From assembly GCA_027924645.1 (NCBI GenBank), contig BSBN01000242.1:1116001-1180000 (forward strand): a stretch of DNA of 64,000 nt, read 5' to 3'. A model generated the notes under the pieces. That model was not told the DNA's origin. It did no database searches and was given only the letters and a program-made list of their open reading frames with translations. How positions within the stretch are numbered: the stretch's first letter is position 1; the number at the start of each line of letters is the position of its first letter. The DNA is from Cunninghamia lanceolata (Eukaryota; Streptophyta; Pinopsida; Cupressales; Cupressaceae). This document shows, piece by piece, positions 1 to 10,780 of the stretch. The translations under genes and the position numbers were made by a program.

Positions 1-733
1 CATGATCTATACAACTAATGAGCCACAACATCCGTAAAGGACTTTATTATAACATCAAAATTCACTTACAACATTGCATACACATGAAAACAGGACATAC
101 TAATCTATGCCTCAGGAAAACTAAACCTTGACAACATGACCCTATTACGACCACTGATACAACTTACACAAGTTCCATTTACCTTATACAGTTCCACTCG
201 TAATCAACTAATTTCTAAAACAAACTTATAAATCAAATCTTAAATACATTGTTTACAAACCTAATTCCAAACCTACTTAAATCATATTTCTACTAATAAA
301 TCGTAATAAAATCAATATCAATTTAAATTAAATTTATACATTCACTCTATCCAAATTGAATTCTTCTACTTCTATTCTATATAGATTTAATAGCCTTCTT
401 ATAACCTAACAAACAATCAAAATAAGTAGAGTTATTTATAATTGAAAACATATTCACCTACGGTAGCATAGATAAGAAGATATAATTGTTGGAACTGCTC
501 AGGCAATGTCTTTTTTTGACAAATGCCTCAAAGGGACGGCATCTCATGGATATTAGTGATTGCAGGATCAGCACAAAATGAATTTGTTGAGAAGGATTTA
601 GAAGCTACCAACAATGCAAAATGTGAAAGCATAGACAGGGCACGCAGACTGATTGGTAAAATGCCTTAAAGAGAGTCATATGATGGAAAGCAATGATCCT
701 AGGATATGCAAAAAATAAATTTGTTAAAAAATT
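1..733. other. No gene recognised
   Basis: AT-rich sequence with no open frame of note, no RNA gene and no recognisable transposon protein. It leads directly into the 181-bp tandem array. Confidence 0.4.
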
Positions 734-1325
734 TAGAGAAACCTAATTCAAAAATATAGAGTTATTGGTGACGCAACTAACTGTTTTAACAGAGACGAAA
801 TGGGTGAGAAGTAGACAGTTATAAAATATTCATATCTCCAAAATGCCAAACTGGGTATGGCTAATTTTCAGATATGATTTAGAAAACTAGGTTGTGCACC
901 ACATATAAAAATTTTAGAGGAAACCAGTTCGTAAAACTAAAGTTATGGCTAACGCAACGTACTGCTAAAACAAAGACTAAATAGGTGAGAGATAGACAGT
1001 CCCAAAATATTCATATCTCCAAAATAACAAACTAGGTATGGCTGATTTTCAAATATGATTTACAAAACTAGGTCGTGCACCACATATAAAAATTCTAGAG
1101 GAACCTAGTTCGTAAAACTAAAGTTATGGCTAACGCAACAGATTGTTAAAATAGAGACGAAATAGGTGAGAGATAAACAGTCCCAAAATATTCATATCTC
1201 CAAAATGACAAACTGGGTATGTTGATTTTTGGATATGATTTACAAAACTAAGTCTTGCACTATGTATAAAAATTCTAGAGGAACCTAGTTTGTAAAAATA
1301 AAGTTATGGCTGACGTAACAGACTG
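734..1325. repeat. 181-bp tandem repeat array, about 3.3 units
   Basis: Four successive units begin with the same block (TAGAG followed by GAAACC or GAACC) at 734, 915, 1096 and 1276, giving periods of 181, 181 and 180 bp. Each full unit contains the same string CATATCTCCAAAA (831, 1012, 1193) and a GTTATGGCTAACGCAAC-like block. Units 2 and 3 are the most alike; unit 1 is more diverged and unit 4 is partial. The unit length is in the range common for plant satellites, but so few copies could equally be a tandem repeat from a transposon. The function is unknown. Confidence 0.8.
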
Positions 1326-3146
1326 GGTTCAGAATATGTAGAAGAGAATTCACAGAATATTTCACTAAATCTAATGCAACAATAAATTAGTTTCATATCT
1401 CAGTCCATACCTAGAATATTGCTTCTATCACATCTTCACAAAATTTTTCAGCTTCATTTTCCCCAAGTCTTTTCTTCTGGAAGTTATGGTTTAAGGTGCC
1501 AAAAGAAAAAAATGAAAACTTCCTGAGAGAGAGATCCCCAAAACATAAAACATATTCTCCATTTGAAAATGCACGCTCCTCCCTCCAAATTATGTCTTGA
1601 GATTTCAAAATAAAGTTGAACATGCATAACCACCCCCCATGATTTCTTCCAAAAGATTCTCCTTTATTACTATCTTACAATTTGCTATTTTTTTCATTTA
1701 CAACCAAACAAAAATAGTTTATTTCTACTTGTCTAAAATTAGTCTCTTACTCAAAAGAAACAATTATTTCTAAGATTCCCTCTTGAGGTGCGTAACTGCC
1801 ACTTCCTCCAAGTGGCCAAAATGGAAAATAATTACTCAAGACAATATAATAAAGAAACATAATCTTTTTCAAACATAATAATACATATTTCCCCACAACT
1901 ATAATTTACATAAAAGCATCTATATTTATTTATTAAAGTGCCCTATTGACTTAATAATTTTATTTCAATAAACTAATTAACCAAAACATTAATCACACAA
2001 TTCCAAACAAAATAACCCAAATGCCAAACAATACCTGACACTATCCACAATTGGAAAGCAAGACCACCACAACAATGACTGACTATCATGCCCATACCAA
2101 CAACACTGACTAGGTGCAAAAACTGGTTACTCATCCTTTTCAATGATGGTGACTAAGCTAGGGGACCCTACATTATCTCCGTTCAACTATTTCCATTGGG
2201 TTTAAGGCACGCTCAAACCTGTCAATTCAGGTGGAGTCGATACCCGGTACCTGCAACCTGTAGCACACAACACGGTCTATGCACAAGTATAATAAATATA
2301 AAATGGTCATGGAGTGAAAGAGAATCGCAACGTCGTCGGACACTCACGAATGAGTGGTACGACATTGTCTCTTTTCACACCACACAATAATCAGATCATC
2401 CTATAATACAGAATCAGTCTCATAATATCAATCCTAACATATAACAATCATAGAAAGATCAACATCATAATCCCCTGAATGTAAAACAATGTCAGAGCAT
2501 ATAAATTATCAGTGTCACAACAAAGATTATCGATAAAACATAATAACTGTCATATGAAACCACACATGAGCATAATCAAGAATGTCATCAACATGAATGT
2601 AGCATCTACCAATATCATATAATGTACAACATCAACTAACATACCCTATATATTCCTATTATTTTACCTTCATCTTCATGCTCCTTAGCCAGACTATCTG
2701 CACATCCAATATGAGAATGGAGGGGCACTACAATCCCATCAAAACACCTTGTATTAGCTTTGATGCAATGAATGGAATAACTTAACACTACCTCCTCTCA
2801 CAAATTCTTACCAAGCTCTCATAGTTGGTTTTGATACCATATAAGAAATAAAAAATAAAGACTTTCAACATTACAAAGCCTCAAACAAGATGATGCATTC
2901 TAGTTGTATTTGTGCCTATTCAATAGACTTACAAAGGGAAGCCAAGTTGGTTATCTGTGAAACAACATACACAAACAAACAAAAATGAAATCTCAATAAA
3001 GTATAAATAACCCTACCAATTTTAGTGCTAATTTAAAACAATAACATAAAACCTAGGCTAAGTCATTTGTCCTAAGTAAACATTAAATTGACTAATGATA
3101 ATACACCTACAATATATCTAGCTTAGCTGTCTATGGTCAACACAAA
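1326..3146. other. No gene recognised; one primer-binding-site-like motif
   Basis: No convincing coding region. On the minus strand at about 2829..2842 there is a TGGTATCAAAACC string, close to the TGGTATCAGAGC primer-binding site of plant LTR elements. It is followed on the plus-coordinate side by AT-rich, LTR-like sequence (about 2843..3140), so another eroded minus-strand LTR may end here. No terminal TG/CA or matching second LTR was found. Confidence 0.3.
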
Positions 3147-4000
3147 TGATATGTAAACAAGGACAAGATTCCTCTCTATTATTAGCAAACGGATTTACAA
3201 TTGAAAAGTACTAAACAACACTCTTAGCATGCACTAATAACCACATAAAATGGATTTCACACTAACAAAGATATGCAAATCAAGTAAACACAAATATGAT
3301 CTCAAAATTATGCAAAAATAAAATATAAACACAACAAAGTGAACACGCAATTTGCCCTAGAGAAAACCCAACTTAGGGGTGAAAAACTCCATCCCTAAAG
3401 AGCAAATACTCCACTATCAAAGGGATTAGTACAAATGTTTACAATGCCAACATAGCATCCATGAGCTCATTCAATTTTGTTTTTTGGCTCCTAACACACT
3501 TGGAACTACTCTCACCATGAATAGACTAGTCACTCTAGTCTTGAAACAATCCTAGAATAGTCTACAACCACCTTACAATAAGAGCCAACCACTTCCCAAA
3601 CATGAAAAGGAAACATATGACCTTCCTATGGCCTCCCAACCTTGAAGAGATGGAAAACCAATCAACCAAATGGAAGATCAAATGCTCGTACTCTTTGTAT
3701 TCCACACATTGCTTGCATCAAAATGAGCTTGTTGGTTCCTCTAATACAAATTCGCCTCGGCGAACAATGTGTTTTCCCGTCTACTACAAGTGGCAAACTT
3801 GCCAAGTAACTCTTCTAGGTCAGATTGAAGTTTGAAACTTTGATTGAAGACTTTCCGAAGATATCGCATTTCATCCCTAGTCATCCTCAACTATTATCAC
3901 ATACCCTTCTCATTGGTACGATGACGAATTCACTCTCCATCAATCATGAAACACTATGACCATAATGATCCAATACACTTAGACCGAAGTTTTTGAATCA
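3147..4000 (-). repeat. 3' LTR of gag-only element
   Basis: 854 bp, TGAT...ATCA ends. It aligns along its length with 5848..7253: for example the blocks around 3183..3300 and 5883..6000, and 3366..3990 and 6026..6620. It is clearly diverged from the right LTR and lacks the 596-bp duplication. Confidence 0.7.
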
Positions 4001-4013
4001 CACCTCTCTAACT
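4001..4013 (-). promoter_or_regulatory. Polypurine tract
   Basis: The minus strand reads GTTAGAGAGGTG immediately before the TGAT that opens the 3' LTR. This is the position and composition of a plus-strand priming tract. Confidence 0.5.
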
Positions 4014-4075
4014 AAGAGTCTTTGGTCCCAAAAAGTTTAGGGACTTAATGGAAAAAGATTGATGATCCCTTCATC

Positions 4076-5715
4076 CTACAAAGATGCCACCATGCACCAC
4101 AAGACAAACATCATCCAAAACTTGGCACATTTTGGCTCCCAGTTGACTTGATGCACTTGCCCCCCTTGTTGCTCTTGTTGAGAATGAATCCTTTTGACAC
4201 TCCCAACCTTATCTTCCCTTCCACCTGCATTGATCAATTGTTTATCTTTTGAGGTCCTGGCCAAAGCAATCTTGGATTTGTCATTGTGAGAGTTCAAGAG
4301 GTACTTCTTCCCATTCAAGTCCAATCTATATTGATTCTTCCTTCTGAAATAAATTACATCCCTCATATGGATATAGACTCCAAAAGATCACACTACAAAT
4401 GTCTAAAATAACCACATCAAACACTACCTCATCCACAAACTCCAAAGTAACCCATATCGTAGCTTACATTGCTTTGTAACCTTCACATTTACATTGTCTT
4501 TCAACCACCCCAAAGAATAAGGATGTGGGTGGTTTGCTACTTGCATACCAAGCCTTCAACTAACTTGCAAGAAGTTAGATTAACTTGACAATACAAATCA
4601 AACAATGCATCAAACTTCTTACCTTTGGCTTGAATCTTGATTGGTATACCTTAGTGAGCTCTTCTTCACTTGAAGTTCAACACTCACCATAATAGCACCC
4701 TTGTTCAAAGTAGCACAAGAAATGTGTTCATCAATATCTAAGTCACCACTTATCTCTTTTTGTTTTTCCATGCAAATAGTGTTATTGTCTTGCCCCTTCT
4801 TCAACCAAGAAGGTGCTAACTTTGGATGCAAATCTCAACATCTTTCAACCACGTCTATCTTTGTTATAGTGACTACAATGAGATTTGATCTTACCTTTGT
4901 CCTTTGCCATGGTAGTAGCATTTTTTGCCCTTGCCATCTTGGTTCTTCTTGCCTACATGTTGTTGTTTGCTACCCTTGTGCTTATTGGAAGAGATCCCCT
5001 TCTTATCTAGTTCAAGGTAGTGTGTTTGGGCACATGCCTTATATGTTTTGGGGTTTGGCCATGAGAACAACTCTTTGTAGGTGATCAAACAAACCTCCCA
5101 CATACTTAATTGGCACTTTTCATTGCATAATGTTCTCCCCAAGTTGAACTTCCATCTTTCTAAACTGACTTGTATAGGCTTGAACACTTTACCCTTTCTC
5201 TTGCTTCAAATGATGTCATTGCATCACCTTCTCTTCTTAATGGTGAATAGGGTAGAATTGCTTCCTCAATAGCATTTTGAAGTCATCCCACTTGGACACT
5301 ACTAGTACTTTTCAAACCTCCAAAGAGTCTATATAGTTCTCATACCACATAAGAGCATGCCTAGCAAGTTTCAACCTTGCAAAAGAGATTTGTTGGTGTG
5401 GAGAAAGTTGATGAAGACTAAGTACACCTCCATTTGTGACGCCCATTGGTCTAATTTTTCAGCACTACTTTCTCCATCATAGGGCTATATATCAATCTTA
5501 GCCTCTACCTTGATAATCATTCTTTGGAAATCTCACATTGCTATATTTTTTCTTTTCTTGATTCTTCTTCTTGGCACTCTTTTGGAGGATCAAATGATGG
5601 CATTTGTGCTTTATAAACAACCAGGGTTTTTTTCCACAATGGATATCTTGGCTACATCTTCTAATGGCTTCTAAAACCTAGCTTCTCCGTCACCACTTGC
5701 CATTCTTGATGTTCT
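4076..5715 (-). pseudogene. Broken Ty3/Gypsy-type gag
   Basis: Read on the minus strand from about 5715, the sequence starts with a short MASGDGEA-like opening. Near 5490..5430 it gives a YDGE...AEKLDQWASQMEVY block typical of the retrotransposon gag core (capsid). At 4891..5187 it is basic, with a partial zinc knuckle (KKCYYHGKG) at its end. At 4619..4831 follows an HPKLAPSWLKKG segment like the region after Gypsy zinc fingers, and at 4076..4366 a YRLDLNGKKYLL segment. Several stops and frameshifts interrupt the reading. Gag would package element RNA into virus-like particles. No protease active site was found and nothing resembling reverse transcriptase follows, which is why the element is called gag-only. 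Confidence 0.6.
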
Positions 5716-5833
5716 TAACAACTTCCTTGATTCAATTTCAGGTTCAAAAGGCACTAAGCTTCCTTTCCCCCTCGATATGGTAGATGGCATAAACTTGAAT
5801 CCCTAAGATAAACAAATACCCTATAGATACCAC

Positions 5834-5845
5834 TACTCTATACCA
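5834..5845 (-). promoter_or_regulatory. Primer-binding site
   Basis: The minus strand reads TGGTATAGAGTAG, 2 bp inside the 5' LTR. It resembles TGGTATCAGAGC, complementary to initiator tRNA-Met, with one base lost. Confidence 0.5.
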
Positions 5846-5847
5846 CT

Positions 5848-7253
5848 TGATTAGTAAACAGGGAGGAGATTTGTCTTTGCTATTAGCAAATGGATTTACA
5901 ATTGAGAAGTACTCAACAACACTCTTAAAATGCACTAGCAACCACATAAATTGGATGTCACAATAACAAAGACATGCAATCAAGAAAATACAAATATATC
6001 AAGATTATGTAGAAATAATAGGAGAAAATCTAACTTAGGGTAAAAAAACTCAAGCTCTAGAGAGTAAATACCTTTTGTTCCTTTATCAAATGGATTGATA
6101 CATATGTTTTATAGTGCCAACACAACATCCATGAACTTACACAAAATTTTCTAGCTCCTAATACCCCTGCAACTAATCTCACTACAAACAAACTAGTCAC
6201 TCCACACTCGCAACAACCCAAGAATGGTCTACAACCACCTTACAATGAGAGCCAACTACTTCCTATGGCCTCCCAACCTTGAACAAACGGAAAACCAATG
6301 GACCATTTGGAAGATCAAACATTCGAACTCTTTGTATTCCACTCATTCTTTGCATCAAAATGAGTTCGTTAATTCCACCAATACAAATTCATTGGTTGTC
6401 AATAAATTTGTCACGGCAAACAATGAGTTCACCCCTCTACTACAAGCAGTGAACTCACTAAATAACTTTTCCAAGTTATTTTTAAGTCTAAAACTTTGAT
6501 CAAAGACTTTCCAAAGATGTTCCTTTCCATCCCTGATCATCCTCAGCCATTATTAGAACCCCTTCTCACCAATACAATGACGAATTCACTCTCCAATGAG
6601 CAAGGAACACTATGACCCCAAAAATCTAACTTAGGGTAAAAAAACTCAAGCTCTAGAGAGTAAATACCTTTTGTTCCTTTATCAAATGGATTGATACATA
6701 TGTTTTATAGTGCCAACACAACATCCATGAACTTACACAAAATTTTCTAGCTCCTAATACCCCTGCAACTAATCTCACTACAAACAAACTAGTCACTCCA
6801 CACTCGCAACAACCCAAGAATGGTCTACAACCACCTTACAATGAGAGCCAACTACTTCCTATGGCCTCCCAACCTTGAACAAACGGAAAACCAATGGACC
6901 ATTTGGAAGATCAAACATTCGAACTCTTTGTATTCCACTCATTCTTTGCATCAAAATGAGTTCGTTAATTCCACCAATACAAATTCATTGGTTGTCAATA
7001 AATTTGTCACGGCAAACAATGAGTTCACCCCTCTACTACAAGCAGTGAACTCACTAAATAACTTTTCCAAGTTATTTTTAAGTCTAAAACTTTGATCAAA
7101 GACTTTCCAAAGATGTTCCTTTCCATCCCTGATCATCCTCAGCCATTATTAGAACCCCTTCTCACCAATACAATGACGAATTCACTCTCCAATGAGCAAG
7201 GAACACTATGACCCCAATGATCCAGTACACTTGGACCTATTTTTTGGGGATCA
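5848..7253 (-). repeat. 5' LTR of gag-only element, internally duplicated
   Basis: 1406 bp between TGAT and ATCA ends. Subtracting one 596-bp copy leaves 810 bp, close to the 854-bp partner LTR. The duplication is described separately. Confidence 0.68.
6025..7216. repeat. 596-bp direct tandem duplication
   Basis: Copy 1 is 6025..6620 and copy 2 is 6621..7216. By eye they are identical, including both open frames they contain (91 aa on plus, 61 aa on minus), and the junction AATCTAACTTAGGG recurs exactly 596 bp apart. The rest of the element is visibly mutated, so the duplication is much younger than the insertion, or is an assembly artefact. The open frames inside are chance reads of LTR sequence. 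Confidence 0.92.
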
Positions 7254-9600
7254 ATGCATTGGCCAAGTATCCTACTTGATTGTGATTAGTGGCAGTTAAA
7301 ATGCACTTTTTTTGCAACATAAATACCAGCATCTAGTGTATCCTCAATTATTTTCCCATCTTGCTCTTCTGTTCACATGAATATCTGCAAGCCCTGCTGT
7401 TAGGAGGTCAGTGACCTGATTCCAACTCAATTGCATGATCATGCTCATATATTGGGCTATTCCCATGGTAACATCCTAGAAGAACAACTAATGTTTGTCT
7501 ACCATGCACTCTTGGCTGTGCGAAAGGTAATATAGGTATGGGGCTATTCCCGTGGTAATATCCCAGAAGACCACCTCATGTTTGTCTACAATGCACTCTT
7601 GACTGCCACAAAGGTAATGTGGGTACATTCAAGCTGCCTTTAAAAAGATTTCTGCCACCATTCTGTCTCCTTCAACTTGTGTAATTTATCACACAACCAT
7701 GAAAATACTCAAAATGTCATTTAGTTGATATTTGAATCCTCCATTGTGAACCTTATGACTGATTCACTCAAGCTTTCTTTGATTTTTACTAATTAGATAA
7801 TTAGATCCTATTTCCACTTCTCCTGGAATAATTCAACTTGTATAATATCCTAGAAGACCACCTCATGTTTGTCTACAATGCACTCTTGGCTGTCACAAGG
7901 TAATGTGGGTACATTCAAGCTGCCTATAAAAAGATTTCTGCCACCATTCTGTGTCTCCTTCAACTTGTGTAATTTATCACACAACCATGAAAATACTCAA
8001 AATGTCATTAAGTTGATATTTGAATCCTCCATTGTGAACCTTATGACTGATTCACCTCAAGCTTTCTTTGATCTTTAATAATTAGATAATTAGATCCTAT
8101 TTCCACTTCTCCTGGAATAATTCACCCCACAAACAAGCCTCTCTGAAACTGCACATGGGTTGCATGGTACCAATATGGCAAGATCAAAGTATTGGCTGCT
8201 ACATTCAGTAATTTATTGAGAAGTTAATTAAAGGTTATTTAGTTACTTGCATCAGTTGGCATAATGTTTTTTTGGATCTCACCATATGTTTGAAGATGAT
8301 AGTAGTTACTCTATTGTAGTGGGTACAACAGGGTGGAACTGTTACTATCAGATATTCATAAGTAGTATTTGGACACTATAATTACTGCAAAGTGCCCCAT
8401 TGCAGGTTTTATGTTAACTCACATTAGCTTGTGTATTGACAGGAGGGGTGGCTCTCCTAAGCCATGTTATACCTGCTGCTGTTATTTCTTAGTCTTTACA
8501 GCAATTTTCATTTCCAGAAAGACTTTGTTATTTTATCATGGTAGTATCGTATTAGTCTTTCTGTTGCAACCATCCTAACTTAGATCTAACTTTCTCTTCC
8601 TGTGTTTTGGTTGCCAGAAGGATATACTGGCTGGAGGTCTTTGAAGTTTCTACTAATACAAGAGCACACTATATCCATCAATAATCTTTTATGCTAATAC
8701 TCTTATAATCACATCTAATATTACTATCATGAACAGTTACATTTTGCAATACCATTAAAATGCAAAGCCTACCTTCTCTTAATGAATTGATGTTTTCGTA
8801 GAGTATTTATTTGAAGAATGTCTTGTGGGATTTTTCTTGCATGCGGTTATGATTTTACTTAACGGGACTCCATAAAGTAGAACTAGCAAAAGCACATTTG
8901 AATGACATGTTAAGGCCAAAAAGAAACATTTAAGGGTCTTATAAATTGGTTTATATAGCACAAATACAATTATAAACAGCTGCTTATACAAGAACATAGC
9001 AGCCACCATTATAAACAAGTTTAGAAATCAATCCCAGCAGTTCCGCACTCTCTCCTCAGTGTTTCTGTATTTTGCATTCCTGCCATACCCAATTTTAACA
9101 ACAGACCAACTCCATTGTTATCGTATAAAAAAATTGAATTCAACAAACTGAAAGTCAAGATAGTCTAAGAAAAGCTAAAATAAAACAAAACATGCCCTAA
9201 ACAAATCTTGAGTAATTTTAAAAGATGGTGAAGGCTGTCCAAGGTGTAAGTTTTGCATTGAGGTTTTCCACCATGTGTGTTGAAGCAGACCACATGTGAG
9301 AGGTCCAATTCAGGACGGAACACCATCCTCTGCCATTGAAATCCAACAAATGATAAAAAACAAAATACCACACTATCAACAAACATACAGTTCTGGAGAA
9401 CAATCTTTGTGTTATTTCAAACAGAGTTGACGGGATCAATCACACATACATCACAGAAGTAAATGTGAGTGTAATATTTGCTTCTTATGATATGTTATTA
9501 TGTATATTAGAGATGATTTTCCCTTTGGCATCCAAAGGCTAAAAAATTTAAAATTTTCTTGTCTGCCATCTTTATAACTGCAGTTTCTGCCATTCTCTTA
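7254..9600. other. Intergenic; no gene recognised apart from a local duplication
   Basis: No protein family, RNA gene or transposon end was recognised. The only structure seen is the direct duplication at 7550..8124. Open frames are short and lack coding character. The right end lies downstream of the pyruvate dehydrogenase gene. Confidence 0.4.
7550..8124. repeat. Direct duplication of about 287 bp
   Basis: The block from GAAGACCACCTCATG through TCTCCTGGAATAATTCA occurs at about 7550..7835 and again at 7843..8124, with few differences. The offset is about 286 to 287 bp. A shorter, more diverged relative of its first 70 bp lies just upstream at about 7468..7530. It is non-coding. Confidence 0.85.
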
Positions 9601-9807
9601 ACTATTTTCTTTTATCATTTCTAAAATCTAAAAGCTCTTTAAATTTTTCTGAATAGACATCACAGCACAATGAAAGCAGAACAATGTCTCTGAATAGTTG
9701 ACAGCAAAATGATAGAAGAATTAAATCAGTTAGATACATTGGATGGAAGCTCAAATGTAGTTTCTTGATTCTTACACTCTTCTGCACAGTTAAAAGCAGC
9801 TCAGAAT

Positions 9808-10780
9808 CTACTGACAAATTTGCTCCACTGCTGATACAATTTGGGGTGGCTGCACCACTGTCCATTCCTCTAGTGTGCCTGCATATGGTGTGGGCACATC
9901 CTGTGATGATAAGCACATAATGGGTGCATCCAAATAGTCCCAGAAGTTCTCAATAATTGCAGCTCTGAGACTAGCTCCAATGCCACCAGTTCGCATGCAC
10001 TCCTCAACGATCAGCACTTTGTGTGTCTTCTTTATCGAATTCCCAATAGTGTACAGATCAAAAGGCTTCAAAGAACGGATGTCAATAATTTCTGGATCAT
10101 AACCCTTATTCACTAGAGTCTTTGCCGCTTGCATAACATGATATCTCATCCTAGAGTAAGTAAGAATGGTTACATCTGCACCTGGTCGAACCATTTCTGC
10201 TTCTTCCAGACAACATATGTATTCTTCATCTGGAATCTTCTCTTTCAAGTTGTAGAGAAGAACATGCTCGAACAAGATAACTGGGTTCTCACTTCTAATT
10301 GCTGCTTTCATTAGTCCCTTTGCATTGTATGGTGTTGAGCAAGCAACCATTTGTAGTCCAGGAACAGACTGAAAGTAAGATTCTAAGCGCTGAGAATGTT
10401 CTGCACCTAGCTGCCTCCCTACACCCCCAGGACCTCGTATAACTGCAGGAATAGTAAACTGCCCCCCTGAAGTATAATGAAGCATCCCACAGTTATTTGA
10501 TATTTGATTGTAGGCCAACAATAGGAAACCCATGTTCATTCCTTCGATTATAGGCCTTAGACCTGTCATGGCAGCCCCAATGGCCATCCCCGTGAAGGAA
10601 TTTTCTGCTATGGGCGTATCCAGCACTCTCAAATCACCATATTTTGTTGCCATTCCTTTGGTAACCTTGTATGAACCTCCATAATGACCCACGTCTTCTC
10701 CAATGACACAAACTCGAGGGTCTCTCTCCATCTCCTCGTCCAAACCTTCACGAAGGGCCTCAAACAAAAGTAGCTCATGC
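9808..10780 (-). CDS. PDHB: PDHB exon 4 (catalytic domains and stop)
   Basis: Acceptor TTGATTAG|GCATGAGC at 10781. It encodes the last 323 residues with both transketolase-type domains and ends with CAG TAG at 9808..9810. The upstream in-frame ATG at 10800 lies inside the intron and is not a start. No clear AATAAA signal was seen in the 200 bp past the stop. Confidence 0.95.

Larger units (their letters stand above)
3147..7253 (-). mobile_element. Non-autonomous gag-only LTR retrotransposon
   Basis: Two direct LTRs (3147..4000 and 5848..7253) flank 1.85 kb of internal sequence. Both LTRs begin TGAT and end ATCA on the plus strand. Reading the minus strand, a primer-binding-site-like TGGTATAGAGT lies 2 bp inside the right LTR, and a purine-rich AGTTAGAGAGGTG sits against the left LTR, so the element is minus-strand. 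The internal part encodes only a broken Gypsy-type gag; no protease core, reverse transcriptase, RNase H or integrase was seen. This matches the class called TR-GAG, which depends on other elements for movement. The five bases on each side do not match, so the target-site duplication has been lost or my ends are a few bases off. Confidence 0.72.

Noticed and set aside
2829..3140. A second minus-strand LTR next to a TGGTATC primer-like site
   Set aside because: No terminal TG/CA, no partner LTR and no coding region on the expected side, so only noted within the intergenic entry.
6224..7136. Two pairs of identical ORFs (91 aa plus, 61 aa minus)
   Set aside because: They lie within an LTR and are identical because of the 596-bp duplication; the related left LTR does not keep either frame.
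10129..10314. Plus-strand ORF inside PDHB exon 4, and other short frames opposite pol genes
   Set aside because: Shadow frames of real or former coding sequence on the other strand.
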